A DNA stretch of 64,000 bases from Microscilla marina ATCC 23134 (GTDB lineage Bacteria > Bacteroidota > Bacteroidia > Cytophagales > Microscillaceae), in NCBI RefSeq assembly GCF_000169175.1, contig NZ_AAWS01000034.1:1-64000 (forward strand), written 5' to 3'. Of this stretch, positions 7,422 through 15,646 are shown piece by piece (the first letter of the stretch is position 1; each line of letters starts with the position of its first letter). The translations under genes and the position numbers were made by a program. Below the pieces are notes generated by a model. It searched no databases. It was not told where the DNA came from and saw nothing but the letters and a program-made list of their open reading frames with translations.

Positions 7422-9065
7422 ATGAAAATTCGTTTATCATTGGGCGCATTAATTATGGGGTTGTTTATTACCTCATTAGCCTATAGCCAAAAAAACCAAT
7501 TTACCCGTCAAGATAGCCTTAAGGGAAGCATTACCCCCGAAAGAGCCTGGTGGGACTTGACCTATTATCATTTAAAGGTACAGGTTTACCCTGAAAAAAA
7601 GCGCATTGCTGGTTCTAACACGATCAGGTATAAAGTATTGAAAAACGGGCAACGTATGCAAATTGACTTGCAAGAGCCTATGAAAATTACCAAAGTCCAA
7701 CAAAATGGCAAAGCCCTTAAGTATAGTCGCGAGGGCAATGTATATTGGGTAACCTTGCCGCCTCAACTTAAGGGCAAAACAGGCGAGATGACGGTGTTTT
7801 TTGAAGGAACCCCCAAAGTAGCACGCCGTGCCCCCTGGGACGGTGGCTTTGTGTGGAAACGTGACAAAAACAATCGTCATTTTATTACTGTAGCCTGCCA
7901 GGGCGAAGGGGCTAGTTTGTGGTGGCCTTGCAAAGATCACCCTTACGATGAACCAGACAATGGAATGATGATTAGTGTAACCTTGCCCGAAAACTTAATG
8001 GATGTTTCGAATGGTAAGCTGGTAAAAACCGATCATAACAAAGCTGCCAAAACCAAAACCTATCACTGGCAGGTAAAAAACCCCATTAATAACTATGGGG
8101 TAAACGTCAATATAGGCGACTATGCCCACTTTTCAGAAAAGTTTGAAGGAGAAAAAGGTACGCTTGACTGCAACTATTATGTATTGAAGTATAACCTTGA
8201 TAAGGCCAAAAAACAATTTAAACAAGTGAAAAAAATGCTTACAGCCTTTGAACACTGGTTTGGTCCTTACCCTTTTTATGAAGACGGTTTTAAACTGGTA
8301 GAAGTGTCGTACCTGGGAATGGAACACCAAAGTTCGGTAACTTACGGCAACCGTTACAAAAACGGCTACTTGGGCTCCGACTTGAGTGGTTCGGGCTGGG
8401 GGCTTAAGTTCGATTTTATCATTGTTCATGAGGCTGGGCACGAATGGTTTGCCAATAACATTACCCACCAAGATGTAGCCGATATGTGGATACACGAAGG
8501 GTTTACGGCGTATTCAGAAAACCTATACCTTGACTATCATTTTGGCACAAAAGCCAGCCGCGAATATGTACTGGGTACCCGCCGCAATATACGCAACGAC
8601 AGACCTGTCATTGGGGTGTATAATGTAGACAACGAGGGATCAAGCGATATGTATTACAAAGGCGCCAATTTGCTGCACATGATTCGTGTAATCATTGGGA
8701 ACGATAAAAAATGGCGCAAGATATTGAGAGGGCTGAACAAAAAATTCTATCATCAAACTGTGACTACCCAGCAAATAGAAAGTTATGTTATTAAAAAATC
8801 GCGTAAAAAAATAACCAAAATGTTTGATCAATACCTAAGAACCAAGCAAATACCTACTTTAGAGTACAAAAAAGACAATGGTACATTGAGCTATCGTTGG
8901 ACAAACTGCGTCAAAGGGTTTGATATGCCATTGAAGACAACCATGGGAGAAAAAACAGTTTGGTTGAAACCTACTCAGCAATGGAAAAGTACCAAGTTAA
9001 AAGGAGACTTTAAGGTAGTGCGTGATTTTTATATAAAAACCAAAGAAGTAAACAAGTCAAAATAA
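7422..9065 (+). CDS. M1-family (gluzincin) aminopeptidase, secreted
   Basis: A 547-residue protein with a signal peptide (LGALIMGLFITSLAYSQ). The N-terminal beta-sandwich (~40-220) leads into the thermolysin-like catalytic domain. The zinc motif HEAGHEWFANN is at ~335 and the third ligand Glu sits in WIHEGFTAYSE at ~357, the HExxH-x18-E spacing of family M1. A GMEHQ stretch at ~305 stands in for the GAMEN substrate motif (here YLGMEHQSS, so degenerate). It is short for M1, lacking the large C-terminal helical domain, as in many Bacteroidota M1-like secreted enzymes. Likely role: trimming peptides in the periplasm. It follows the M57 peptidase but has a terminator between, so it is transcribed separately. 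Confidence 0.92.
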   Translation: MKIRLSLGALIMGLFITSLAYSQKNQFTRQDSLKGSITPERAWWDLTYYHLKVQVYPEKKRIAGSNTIRYKVLKNGQRMQIDLQEPMKITKVQQNGKALKYSREGNVYWVTLPPQLKGKTGEMTVFFEGTPKVARRAPWDGGFVWKRDKNNRHFITVACQGEGASLWWPCKDHPYDEPDNGMMISVTLPENLMDVSNGKLVKTDHNKAAKTKTYHWQVKNPINNYGVNVNIGDYAHFSEKFEGEKGTLDCNYYVLKYNLDKAKKQFKQVKKMLTAFEHWFGPYPFYEDGFKLVEVSYLGMEHQSSVTYGNRYKNGYLGSDLSGSGWGLKFDFIIVHEAGHEWFANNITHQDVADMWIHEGFTAYSENLYLDYHFGTKASREYVLGTRRNIRNDRPVIGVYNVDNEGSSDMYYKGANLLHMIRVIIGNDKKWRKILRGLNKKFYHQTVTTQQIESYVIKKSRKKITKMFDQYLRTKQIPTLEYKKDNGTLSYRWTNCVKGFDMPLKTTMGEKTVWLKPTQQWKSTKLKGDFKVVRDFYIKTKEVNKSK

Positions 9066-9096
9066 AAGCGAGGAGAAATAGTTGGAAGTAACAACA

Positions 9097-9345
9097 GGGA
9101 CAAGCTTTAAGCGACAAGTCGCAAGTCCTTAGATACCGATGAATATCGGTGCCCCGCAAGCGGGATATTGGCATAGCCTCCACTAGGAAAACCCTGTTTA
9201 ACTGTGTTGAGCTCATCACAGCAAGCTGCTGCCCCGATGAATATAAATCGGGATTTAGAAATAGATTCGGTTCATAGAGAGCTAATAAATTCATAGTATG
9301 CTTATTTTCAGCGGGTTATGAATTTGCTAGTTAGAAGCACTTAAG
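9097..9345 (+). repeat. Dispersed structured repeat, copy B
   Basis: Second full copy of the element at 5335-5516, longer by two insertions (CCCCGCAAGCGGGATATTGG... near 9155 and a CCCGATGAATATAAATCGGG hairpin near 9230). It keeps the CCCTGTTTAACTG and GTTGAGCTCATCACAGCA landmarks and ends in a hairpin with stem AAATTCATA/TATGAATTT around a loop containing TTATTTTCAG. Confidence 0.65.
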
Positions 9346-9371
9346 TAGTGAGAGATTTCTTTAAAAAAAAT

Positions 9372-9410
9372 AAAGCTCCTGATGGTTTGAGTCAAATCAT
9401 CAGGAGCTTT
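9372..9410. terminator. Strong hairpin terminator
   Basis: AAAGCTCCTGATG (9372-9384) pairs perfectly with CATCAGGAGCTTT (9398-9410). On the minus strand it is followed by a long T run, so it probably ends the leftward tRNA transcript. Confidence 0.7.
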
Positions 9411-9446
9411 GTACTTTTTATGCCAATGTTTTGGTGATAAAACAAA

Positions 9447-9478
9447 ACCCTCACAAAATGAAACACATTTATGAGGGT
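9447..9478 (-). terminator. Terminator of first tRNA-His copy
   Basis: ACCCTCA/TGAGGGT with an inner AAATG/CATTT extension, followed on the minus strand by TTTTGTTTT. It lies 6 bases past the tRNA. Confidence 0.6.
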
Positions 9479-9484
9479 AAAATG

Positions 9485-9559
9485 GGCAACTGATCGGGAT
9501 TGAACCGACTACCTCTGGTACCACAAACCAGCGCTCTAACCAGATGAGCTACAGCTGCC
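9485..9559 (-). tRNA. tRNA-His (GTG), copy 1
   Basis: Read on the minus strand, the acceptor stem GCAGCTG pairs with CAGTTGC. The D-arm GCTC follows the T-A at positions 8-9. The anticodon stem-loop is CTGGT-TTGTGGT-ACCAG with anticodon GTG, and the T-arm contains GGTTCAATCC. The extra 5' G(-1) opposite C73 that marks histidine tRNAs is encoded. A full CCA is not encoded. Confidence 0.93.
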
Positions 9560-9588
9560 ATTTAATATTTATTTCCCGTTTGGGTTGG

Positions 9589-9620
9589 CAAAGGTAATAC
9601 TTTCTAAGTTAAAAAAGCAA
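9589..9620 (-). promoter_or_regulatory. Promoter of tRNA-His copy 1
   Basis: On the minus strand TTG (9620-9618), 21 bases, then TACCTTTG (9596-9589), a good TAnnTTTG match 29 bases before the tRNA. The equivalent sequence is kept in the second copy. Confidence 0.6.
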
Positions 9621-9687
9621 GACCTAAACCCGGAAAATGGGAGAAAAAATAGCGAGCAAAACACAATGTTGTTTGCTCAAAACAAAA

Positions 9688-9715
9688 CCCCCATAAAGCG
9701 AATACTTTATGAGGG
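9688..9715 (-). terminator. Terminator of second tRNA-His copy
   Basis: CCCCCATAAAG against CTTTATGAGGG with one mismatch, 8 bases past the tRNA and followed by TTTTGTTTT on the minus strand. Confidence 0.6.
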
Positions 9716-9722
9716 CAAAATG

Positions 9723-9797
9723 GGCAACTGATCGGGATTGAACCGACTACCTCTGGTACCACAAACCAGCGCTCTAACCAGATGAGCTACAGCTGCC
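9723..9797 (-). tRNA. tRNA-His (GTG), copy 2
   Basis: Identical in sequence to the tRNA at 9485-9559, including the G(-1):C73 pair and the GTG anticodon. The identity continues ~20 bases upstream (CATTTAATATTTATTTCCCG in the plus sense), showing a recent tandem duplication of the whole promoter-tRNA-terminator unit with a period of 238 bases. Confidence 0.93.
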
Positions 9798-9826
9798 ATT
9801 TAATATTTATTTCCCGTTTGGGATGA

Positions 9827-9858
9827 CAAAGGTAATATATTATGAATTAAAAAAGCAA
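9827..9858 (-). promoter_or_regulatory. Promoter of tRNA-His copy 2
   Basis: TTG, 21 bases, TACCTTTG on the minus strand, matching copy 1 element for element although the spacer has drifted. Confidence 0.6.
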
Positions 9859-10085
9859 GGGCTTGCCGAAAAAAATATTTCAAAAATAAAAAACACCACT
9901 AACATAGCTATACAAGGCTGTAGACACAGTTTTTGCTCCTCCTTAAAGGTGATTTTACCTGAGCTTAAAGAGGTGCTTTGTGTACAGATAAAAGTTTTTG
10001 AAAAATAAAAAATGAATAAAGAACTTTCCTACTTCACAAATGTTTTGTATTTTATTTATGACAAACATCATTCTATTGTAACCTT

Positions 10086-10670
10086 ATGACTTGGTATCAA
10101 CTGTTGCTGACATTTGCTGCCCTGATTTTCTTTTTGGGCATTTACTTTATCATTCCTACCGTATATATTGGCATCAGGCTAATGTTGGGGCACCATATTA
10201 CCAATACCATGCGCGAAAACGAAGAGTATAAACGTGGCATTGAGCTGGTAGACCAGGAGCGTTATCAGGAAGCCTTGCGTTTTTTTGACGCGGTGTTGAG
10301 TCATCACCCAAAAAGTGCTGTAGCCTGGGCACATAAAGCCTGGTGTAACTTTGCTATGGACAACCTGCACGAGGCAATGTATAACTGTGACAAAGCCATT
10401 AATTATGATTATAGCTTGTCTGACTGTTACCTTATCAAGGGCAAAGCATTATTTGCCTTGGAAGAATATCAATTGGCGCACGAAGAGTTTGCCAAGGCAG
10501 TATGGCATTTCAAAGATAAGGCAGTTCCCTATCGTTTGAAAGGGCGTTGCAACTATCATCTGGGCAACTACGACGAGGCAAAGGTAGACTTTCAGCGTGC
10601 CATTCGTTACCACGATGAAGATGCCAACTATTTGCTACACAAAATGGAAAATGAACAGGATGCCTTTTAA
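10086..10670 (+). CDS. Membrane-anchored TPR protein
   Basis: A 194-residue protein with an N-terminal transmembrane helix (residues ~4-30, LLLTFAALIFFLGIYFIIP) and a cytoplasmic array of about four tetratricopeptide repeats (46-185). Repeat hallmarks such as YQEALRFFDAVLSHHPKSAVAWAHKA and NYDEAKVDFQRAI are clear. TPR proteins of this size act as protein-interaction scaffolds; the partner is unknown. It converges on the symporter gene and the two overlap by 4 bases at their 3' ends, so neither has room for a private terminator. Confidence 0.85.
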   Translation: MTWYQLLLTFAALIFFLGIYFIIPTVYIGIRLMLGHHITNTMRENEEYKRGIELVDQERYQEALRFFDAVLSHHPKSAVAWAHKAWCNFAMDNLHEAMYNCDKAINYDYSLSDCYLIKGKALFALEEYQLAHEEFAKAVWHFKDKAVPYRLKGRCNYHLGNYDEAKVDFQRAIRYHDEDANYLLHKMENEQDAF

Positions 10671-12388
10671 CCTTCACGTTTGTTTTTATATTTACTAACA
10701 ATACCAATAATTACTCCCCAAAAAACTACGCTCAGCGTACCAATGGGGTTGAGCCATAAATAAGCCAAAGCTTTTTTGCAAGTCTGTGTTTCATGTGTGC
10801 CAAAAAAATGATACTGCTGGGTATCAGTGTCTAGGTATAGGTTGTCAAACAAGAATACCGTAAGCATACCTAGTAAAAGCCCCACAAAAGCCCCGGAACC
10901 ATTGGCTGGCTTGACCCAAATAAGGACAAAGACCCCTAGAATAGCCCCATAAAAATAGCTCCCTACTTTATTTACCAGCTCTACTATAGAATCGGTTTCG
11001 CCATAGGCAAGTGCGGCAAGTACCGCAAATATGCCCCAACCTGCGGTAGCTACCCGCGACGCATTGAGGTAATAATGCGTGGGCTTTTCTTTTGTATGTA
11101 AGCGTTTTTGCCAATCAATGACAGTACTGGATGCCAGCGAATTTAAGCCACTGTCTATGCTTGAGAGGGCTGCCGCCAAAATAGTGGCAACGATTATGCC
11201 CACCAAGCCCGCTGGCATTTGCGTAAGCACAAAGTAAGGCAAAATGTAGTTGGTGTCGTTTCTACGGATTCCCGTAGTTTTTTCTTGTCGTTTTATCTCT
11301 GCTTGTCGCAAACGATTGAGCGCTCTATCTTGCGCTATAAAAGCTTGTTTGGTGGGCTGGTGGTGTGGAGCTTTCAGGTATTGGTAGGCTGCCTGTGCCC
11401 GCAACTGATGAACTTTTTTATAAGTGTTTTTTGCTGTAGACGCTTGCTCGGTATGTGCTGCCTGGTTAGGAATAAAAAGCAGGGGAGCTTCTTTAAAAAC
11501 ATAAAATACATAGAGAAAAACCCCTAACAAAAGCATAAAAAACATCATAGGTATTTTGGCGAAAGCCGTCATCATAAGCGAACCTCTGGCGTCGTTGAGC
11601 GACTTGGCGGTAAGGTAGCGTTGGGCTTGAGATTGGTCGGTGCCAAAATAAGACAACATGAGAAACAAGCCTGCCAATAGTCCACTCCAGAGGTTATATT
11701 TTTCGGCAGCATCAAAGGTAAAGTCAATGGTTTTGAGTTTAGCGGTTGCCCCGGCAATTTGGAGCGCCTCAGTAAAACCTACTTCCTGAGGGAGTTTTGA
11801 CCAAATCCAGACAAAGCAGAATACCAATCCACCCATCATGAGCACCATTTGTTTGATGTCGGTACGAATGACCCCGGTAATGCCCCCAAATACTGTGTAA
11901 ACCGTGGCGCCTATGCCTATAACAATGATGGTGTAAGAGAGCGGTACCCGAAGTATAACAGACAGTACATACGCTGGGGCAGCAATGACCAACCCCATGG
12001 ACAATCCGCGTGAAAGCAAAAATAAAAAACTGGTTAACAGCCTTACTTTTAAGCCAAAACGATGTTCGAGGGCTTCGTATACAGTAAATATTCTAAGGCG
12101 GTTATAAAACGGGAGCAGTGTAATAGATAGGATGATCATAGCAAGGGGAACGCTCAGGTATACCTGTACAAAACGCATGTCGTGCACATAGGCTTGTCCG
12201 GCGGTACCTACAAATGAAATGGCTGAAGCTTGAGTGGCCATTACTGATAACCCAACTGCCCACCACGGCATGCTACGGTTGGCAAGCAGCAAATCTTCTA
12301 CGCTTTTTGTGCTTTTGTTTTTTCGCAAGCCATCCCACAAGGTAAAGGAAAAAAAAGCAATTAGAATGAGCCAATCAGTAATTGTCAT
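10667..12388 (-). CDS. Sodium:solute symporter (SSS/SLC5 family)
   Basis: A 573-residue polytopic protein of about 13 membrane helices. The family features seen are the N-terminal helix followed by DLLLANRSMPWWAVGLSVMATQASAISFVGTAG (residues ~33-63; TM1 Na-site region), VYTVFGGITGVIRTDIKQMVLMMGG near 165-190, and AAALSSIDSGLNSLASSTVIDW near 395-415, the TM8 Ser/Asp segment that binds sodium. The substrate cannot be read from sequence (sugars, sialic acid or carboxylates are all possible). A charged, Gln/Ala/Lys-rich insert of ~65 residues (around 303-366) interrupts the region before that helix and looks cytoplasmic. A 39-residue membrane ORF precedes it by 99 bases. Confidence 0.92.
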   Translation of the reverse strand: MTITDWLILIAFFSFTLWDGLRKNKSTKSVEDLLLANRSMPWWAVGLSVMATQASAISFVGTAGQAYVHDMRFVQVYLSVPLAMIILSITLLPFYNRLRIFTVYEALEHRFGLKVRLLTSFLFLLSRGLSMGLVIAAPAYVLSVILRVPLSYTIIVIGIGATVYTVFGGITGVIRTDIKQMVLMMGGLVFCFVWIWSKLPQEVGFTEALQIAGATAKLKTIDFTFDAAEKYNLWSGLLAGLFLMLSYFGTDQSQAQRYLTAKSLNDARGSLMMTAFAKIPMMFFMLLLGVFLYVFYVFKEAPLLFIPNQAAHTEQASTAKNTYKKVHQLRAQAAYQYLKAPHHQPTKQAFIAQDRALNRLRQAEIKRQEKTTGIRRNDTNYILPYFVLTQMPAGLVGIIVATILAAALSSIDSGLNSLASSTVIDWQKRLHTKEKPTHYYLNASRVATAGWGIFAVLAALAYGETDSIVELVNKVGSYFYGAILGVFVLIWVKPANGSGAFVGLLLGMLTVFLFDNLYLDTDTQQYHFFGTHETQTCKKALAYLWLNPIGTLSVVFWGVIIGIVSKYKNKREG

Positions 12389-12487
12389 GATATTGTATGT
12401 GCTTTGTTATAGGGTTGACTTTTTTTGAGTAAAAACGTCCAGGTTTTGGGGTCAGAGAACTTGTTAGTTCAATAGTAGTAAGCTGGT

Positions 12488-12607
12488 TTATGAGCTTGCA
12501 AAATAACGGCTAAACCAATACATCAATACAGGGTATAATATTGCACTGGCTAACACTGCCCAATACATCCATTCCCAGCGTTTGGTGAGAGTGTGCTTAT
12601 TTTTCAT
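12488..12607 (-). CDS. Tiny single-helix membrane protein upstream of the symporter
   Basis: ATG 12607 to TAA 12488 encodes 39 residues: a basic start (MKNKHTLTKRWEW), one clear transmembrane helix (MYWAVLASAILYPVLMYWF) and a short tail. It lies on the same strand, 99 bases before the symporter gene, so the two are probably co-transcribed. Some SSS transporters have small companion membrane proteins (for example the DUF997 and DUF4212 families), and this may play a similar part, though it is smaller and not recognisably homologous. Confidence 0.5.
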   Translation of the reverse strand: MKNKHTLTKRWEWMYWAVLASAILYPVLMYWFSRYFASS

Positions 12608-12679
12608 CAGGGGTTATTATGATTATTTACTATCCAAACACCAAATCAGGGTGAAAGCGTTCAATGAATAGATTTGGTC

Positions 12680-12712
12680 TTGCTCAAATATGGTAAAAAA
12701 AATGTATTTTTG
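12680..12712 (+). promoter_or_regulatory. Probable promoter for the LRR gene
   Basis: TTG at 12680-12682, 22 bases, then TATTTTTG at 12705-12712. The -7 box is perfect and the spacer is slightly long. It would give a ~100-base leader before the TTG start at 12818. Confidence 0.4.
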
Positions 12713-12817
12713 ACCTATACATTAGATGACATAATAAAAGCAAAGCGGTGGTACAACACCCTAAGCATAGTAAATACCTCCAGATAACTATATTATTGAA
12801 TTTGACCTGATGGCACT

Positions 12818-13945
12818 TTGAAAAACACAGACGCCCATACCCAAAAAATAAAGCAATTGCTTGAAAGCAACGAAGAAGCCAATTTTGAACTGGCTTTGCA
12901 ATTGATAAAATCTGTATCATCCGACAACGAGGGCACCGGAATGTTGGCAGAAGTATTTGAAATAATCACAGAAACCAAACAAAAACGGATTGCTTGTTTG
13001 CAGAACGGAGTATACGCTGCTTTACGAAACAACACTGCCTTGAATTTTTCAGAGTTACACATGGAGCAGTTATTACCGGGGGTAGGCAAACTGACCGAGT
13101 TGCAACATTTATATTTGGGGCATAACAAGCTTGCCAACCTGCCCAACGACCTGGCACAACTTGCCCATCTAAAAACGCTCGATCTGAATGTAAATCAATT
13201 TCGTCAAATCCCTTTATCAATCACACAGCTTACCCGTTTAGAGCAATTGCTGATGAACTACAACAGTTTGGAAAGCCTGCCCGAAAATTTTAAAAAACTC
13301 ACCAATCTAAAAGTGTTACAGCTCTACCAAAATCAACTAAAAGATTTTCCTTTAGTCATTACTGAGTTGCCCCACCTGGAAGTGCTCTGGCTGGGCGCCA
13401 ATGTGTTTAGTACCTTGCCTGCCGAAATTAGCCTATTGCAACAGCTCAAAGACTTAAGCCTTTATAATGTGCCTATTCAGAATATTCCACAGCAAGTAGG
13501 GCGTTTGAGTAACTTGAGGGAGCTAAGTATGAAGTACAATCAGCTTCATATCTTGCCCTCAGAAATAGGCAGCTTGTGGCGCTTAATTGCCCTGGAGGTA
13601 GACCACAATCACATAGACAAGGTGCCCGAATCGATAGAGAATCTGCGTAAGCTGGAGTATTTGTCATTGCGCAACAACCAGCTCAAGAGTATTACTGGGG
13701 GCATAGGTCAGTTGCAAAACCTGAAAAGTTTGCACCTAGACAACAATCAGCTCACAGAGTTGCCAGAGGAAATAGGCAAATTAAAAAATCTGGAGGTGTT
13801 GTCGGTAGAAAATAACCAATTAAAAGCAGTTCCCCCTGCACTTTATCAACTTGATAAGCTCAAAACCTTTAACCTGCGTGACAATCAAATACCCCTGAAA
13901 AAGATCAGTGAAGTGCACCGTCAGTATCCCTTGATACAAGTTTGA
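12818..13945 (+). CDS. Leucine-rich-repeat protein, cytoplasmic
   Basis: A 375-residue protein without signal peptide. An in-frame stop five codons upstream forces a TTG start at 12818 (MKNTDAHTQ). The N-terminal 80 residues are helical (QKIKQLLESNEEANFELALQLIKS). From ~90 to 365 there are about 12 repeats of 23 residues of the LxxLxxLxLxxNxLxxLPxxI type (for example KLTELQHLYLGHNKLANLPND). Such LRR arcs mediate protein binding; Microscilla-type genomes carry many. Target unknown. It precedes hisH but is unrelated in function, separated by 104 bases that contain the palindrome TTATCAATTGATAA. Confidence 0.9.
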   Translation: MKNTDAHTQKIKQLLESNEEANFELALQLIKSVSSDNEGTGMLAEVFEIITETKQKRIACLQNGVYAALRNNTALNFSELHMEQLLPGVGKLTELQHLYLGHNKLANLPNDLAQLAHLKTLDLNVNQFRQIPLSITQLTRLEQLLMNYNSLESLPENFKKLTNLKVLQLYQNQLKDFPLVITELPHLEVLWLGANVFSTLPAEISLLQQLKDLSLYNVPIQNIPQQVGRLSNLRELSMKYNQLHILPSEIGSLWRLIALEVDHNHIDKVPESIENLRKLEYLSLRNNQLKSITGGIGQLQNLKSLHLDNNQLTELPEEIGKLKNLEVLSVENNQLKAVPPALYQLDKLKTFNLRDNQIPLKKISEVHRQYPLIQV

Positions 13946-14049
13946 TTAATGCCTGTAAATTATCAATTGATAACTGAGAGTTATTGCTATTTCAAAGGCT
14001 AAGTAGTACCTTCACGTTTCTTTTTTTTACACACTCCCTACATTAAACT

Positions 14050-14655
14050 ATGAAAGTAGCCATTCTGCGTTACAATGCAGGCAATACACAATCGGTGCAA
14101 TACGCCCTCGAAAGGCTGGGTGTGACACCCTTAGTGACCGATGATCCAGCGCTGCTCACCTCAGCCGATAAAGTGATTTTTCCGGGAGTAGGGCACGCCT
14201 ATTCGGCAATGAACTACCTCAAAAGCAAACAGTTAGATCAGTTAATTCCTCAGTTAAAGCAACCCTTTCTGGGGATATGTCTGGGCATGCAGCTGTTGTG
14301 TGAACACAGCGAAGAAGGTGATACAGCCTGTTTGGGGGTTTTTCCAGTAAAAGTGGTCAAGTTTGACGCGCACCTCGCCCAACAACAGTCAGCCAAACTC
14401 AAAGTACCCCACATGGGCTGGAACAATTTGCAAGAGATGAACGGGAAAATCACTAAAGGTTTGACAGCAAACGATTATGTATATTTTGTACATAGTTATT
14501 ATGTCGAACTGGCAGACTATACCACAGCTCAAACCGACCATATTGTGCCCTTTTCGGCTATGCTTGAGAAAGATAATTTTCATGCAGCACAGTTTCACCC
14601 CGAAAAAAGCAGCCAACAAGGTAGCCAAATCATTCAAAATTTTTTAGAACTTTAA
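14050..14655 (+). CDS. hisH: Imidazole glycerol phosphate synthase, glutaminase subunit
   Basis: HisH, 201 residues, releases ammonia from glutamine and passes it to HisF to make IGP and AICAR in histidine synthesis. The class-I amidotransferase triad is intact: nucleophile Cys in FLGICLGMQLL (~residue 77) and His-Pro-Glu in AAQFHPEKS near the C-terminus (~179-182). The N-terminal NAGNTQSV motif is typical. It is followed by hisA and hisF on the same strand. hisG, hisD, hisC, hisB and hisIE are not adjacent, so the pathway is split on this chromosome. A weak promoter-like TTG-N20-TACCTTCA lies upstream. Confidence 0.96.
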   Translation: MKVAILRYNAGNTQSVQYALERLGVTPLVTDDPALLTSADKVIFPGVGHAYSAMNYLKSKQLDQLIPQLKQPFLGICLGMQLLCEHSEEGDTACLGVFPVKVVKFDAHLAQQQSAKLKVPHMGWNNLQEMNGKITKGLTANDYVYFVHSYYVELADYTTAQTDHIVPFSAMLEKDNFHAAQFHPEKSSQQGSQIIQNFLEL

Positions 14656-14741
14656 AGGACAGCGTCAAGTGACAAGCGATAAGCGTCAAGTAGTTTTTAC
14701 TTGTTGCTTGGGGCTCATTGCTTGAAGCTTTATATATTATT

Positions 14742-15461
14742 ATGATTCAAATAATTCCGGCAATAGATATTATCAATGGGCAATGTGTACGGTTGACCCA
14801 AGGTGATTACAGTCAAAAACGAGTGTATGACAAAGACCCTATAGAAATGGCACAAAAGTATGCCGACGAGGGGTTTCAGCGTTTGCACGTGGTAGACCTT
14901 GACGGTGCTAAAAGTGGGGCACCCAAACACCTGGCTTTGGTAGAGCAAATGGCGGCCAAAACCAATTTAACGATTGACTATGGGGGAGGGATAAAAACTA
15001 CCGAGCAGGTGCAGGCAGTATTAGACGCAGGAGCAGCCATGGCAAACATTGGGAGCCTTGCTGTAAAACAGCCTGAAGTTTTCAAAGGATGGTTGCAAAC
15101 TTTTGGCTCAGATAAAATACTGCTTGCCTCAGACGTAAAAGGCGAAAAAATAGCCATCAATGCCTGGCAAGACGAATCTGAAGTAAGTATTTATGACTTT
15201 ATCGCCGATTTTATACCTAGTGGGCTTACCCAGTTTTTTTGTACCGATGTATCAAAAGATGGTTTATTACAAGGGGTTGCCCTGGAGCTTTACTGTAAAC
15301 TTAAGCAAAAGTTTCCAACGATGACCATTATTGCCAGTGGGGGAGTAGCTAGTATGCAAGACATAGAAGACTTAAACAAAGAGGGCATTGATGGGGTAAT
15401 TGTGGGCAAAGCCATTTACGAAAATCGCATTGCTTTAGAAGAACTTAAGCAGTTTGCCTAA
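14742..15461 (+). CDS. hisA: ProFAR isomerase (1-(5-phosphoribosyl)-5-[(5-phosphoribosylamino)methylideneamino]imidazole-4-carboxamide isomerase)
   Basis: HisA, 239 residues, a half-barrel-duplicated TIM barrel that opens the ProFAR ribose to PRFAR, the substrate of HisH/HisF. The start at ATG 14742 (MIQIIPAIDIINGQC) matches the family and is preferred over an upstream in-frame start at 14718. The catalytic Asp residues sit in PAIDIINGQCVRL (~8) and TDVSKDG (~170), and the phosphate-binding loops are GGGIK (~80) and ASGGVAS (~198). The 86-base gap from hisH holds a hairpin with stem AAGCgTCAAG/CTTGAaGCTT. Confidence 0.96.
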   Translation: MIQIIPAIDIINGQCVRLTQGDYSQKRVYDKDPIEMAQKYADEGFQRLHVVDLDGAKSGAPKHLALVEQMAAKTNLTIDYGGGIKTTEQVQAVLDAGAAMANIGSLAVKQPEVFKGWLQTFGSDKILLASDVKGEKIAINAWQDESEVSIYDFIADFIPSGLTQFFCTDVSKDGLLQGVALELYCKLKQKFPTMTIIASGGVASMQDIEDLNKEGIDGVIVGKAIYENRIALEELKQFA

Positions 15462-15480
15462 AGTGTGACCATCTCATTAA

Positions 15481-15622
15481 CTGAAGTTACGCAGACCTAC
15501 TTATTTTAATGGTTATATGGCTTTATTGCTAAATGATTGGGCTACGCATCGCGCAACCATAAAACAATAAAGCTATCAAACAATATAAATAAGCAGACTT
15601 GGAAATTACTGCGTAACATCAG
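15481..15622. mobile_element. 142-bp MITE between hisA and hisF
   Basis: Terminal inverted repeats CTGAAGTTACGCAG (15481-15494) and CTGCGTAACATCAG (15609-15622) pair with one mismatch. The insert is flanked by a perfect 7-base direct repeat TCATTAA (15474-15480 and 15623-15629), the footprint of a transposition. Interior halves are imperfectly complementary, so the transcript would fold into a long hairpin. It has no coding capacity and must rely on a transposase elsewhere. It lies within the hisA-hisF spacer. Confidence 0.85.
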
Positions 15623-15646
15623 TCATTAAATAACCATTGAAAACTT

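Noticed and set aside
9823-10008. A 61-codon frame between tRNA-His and the TPR gene
   Set aside because: It begins inside the tRNA promoter region and has a random, Lys-rich composition.
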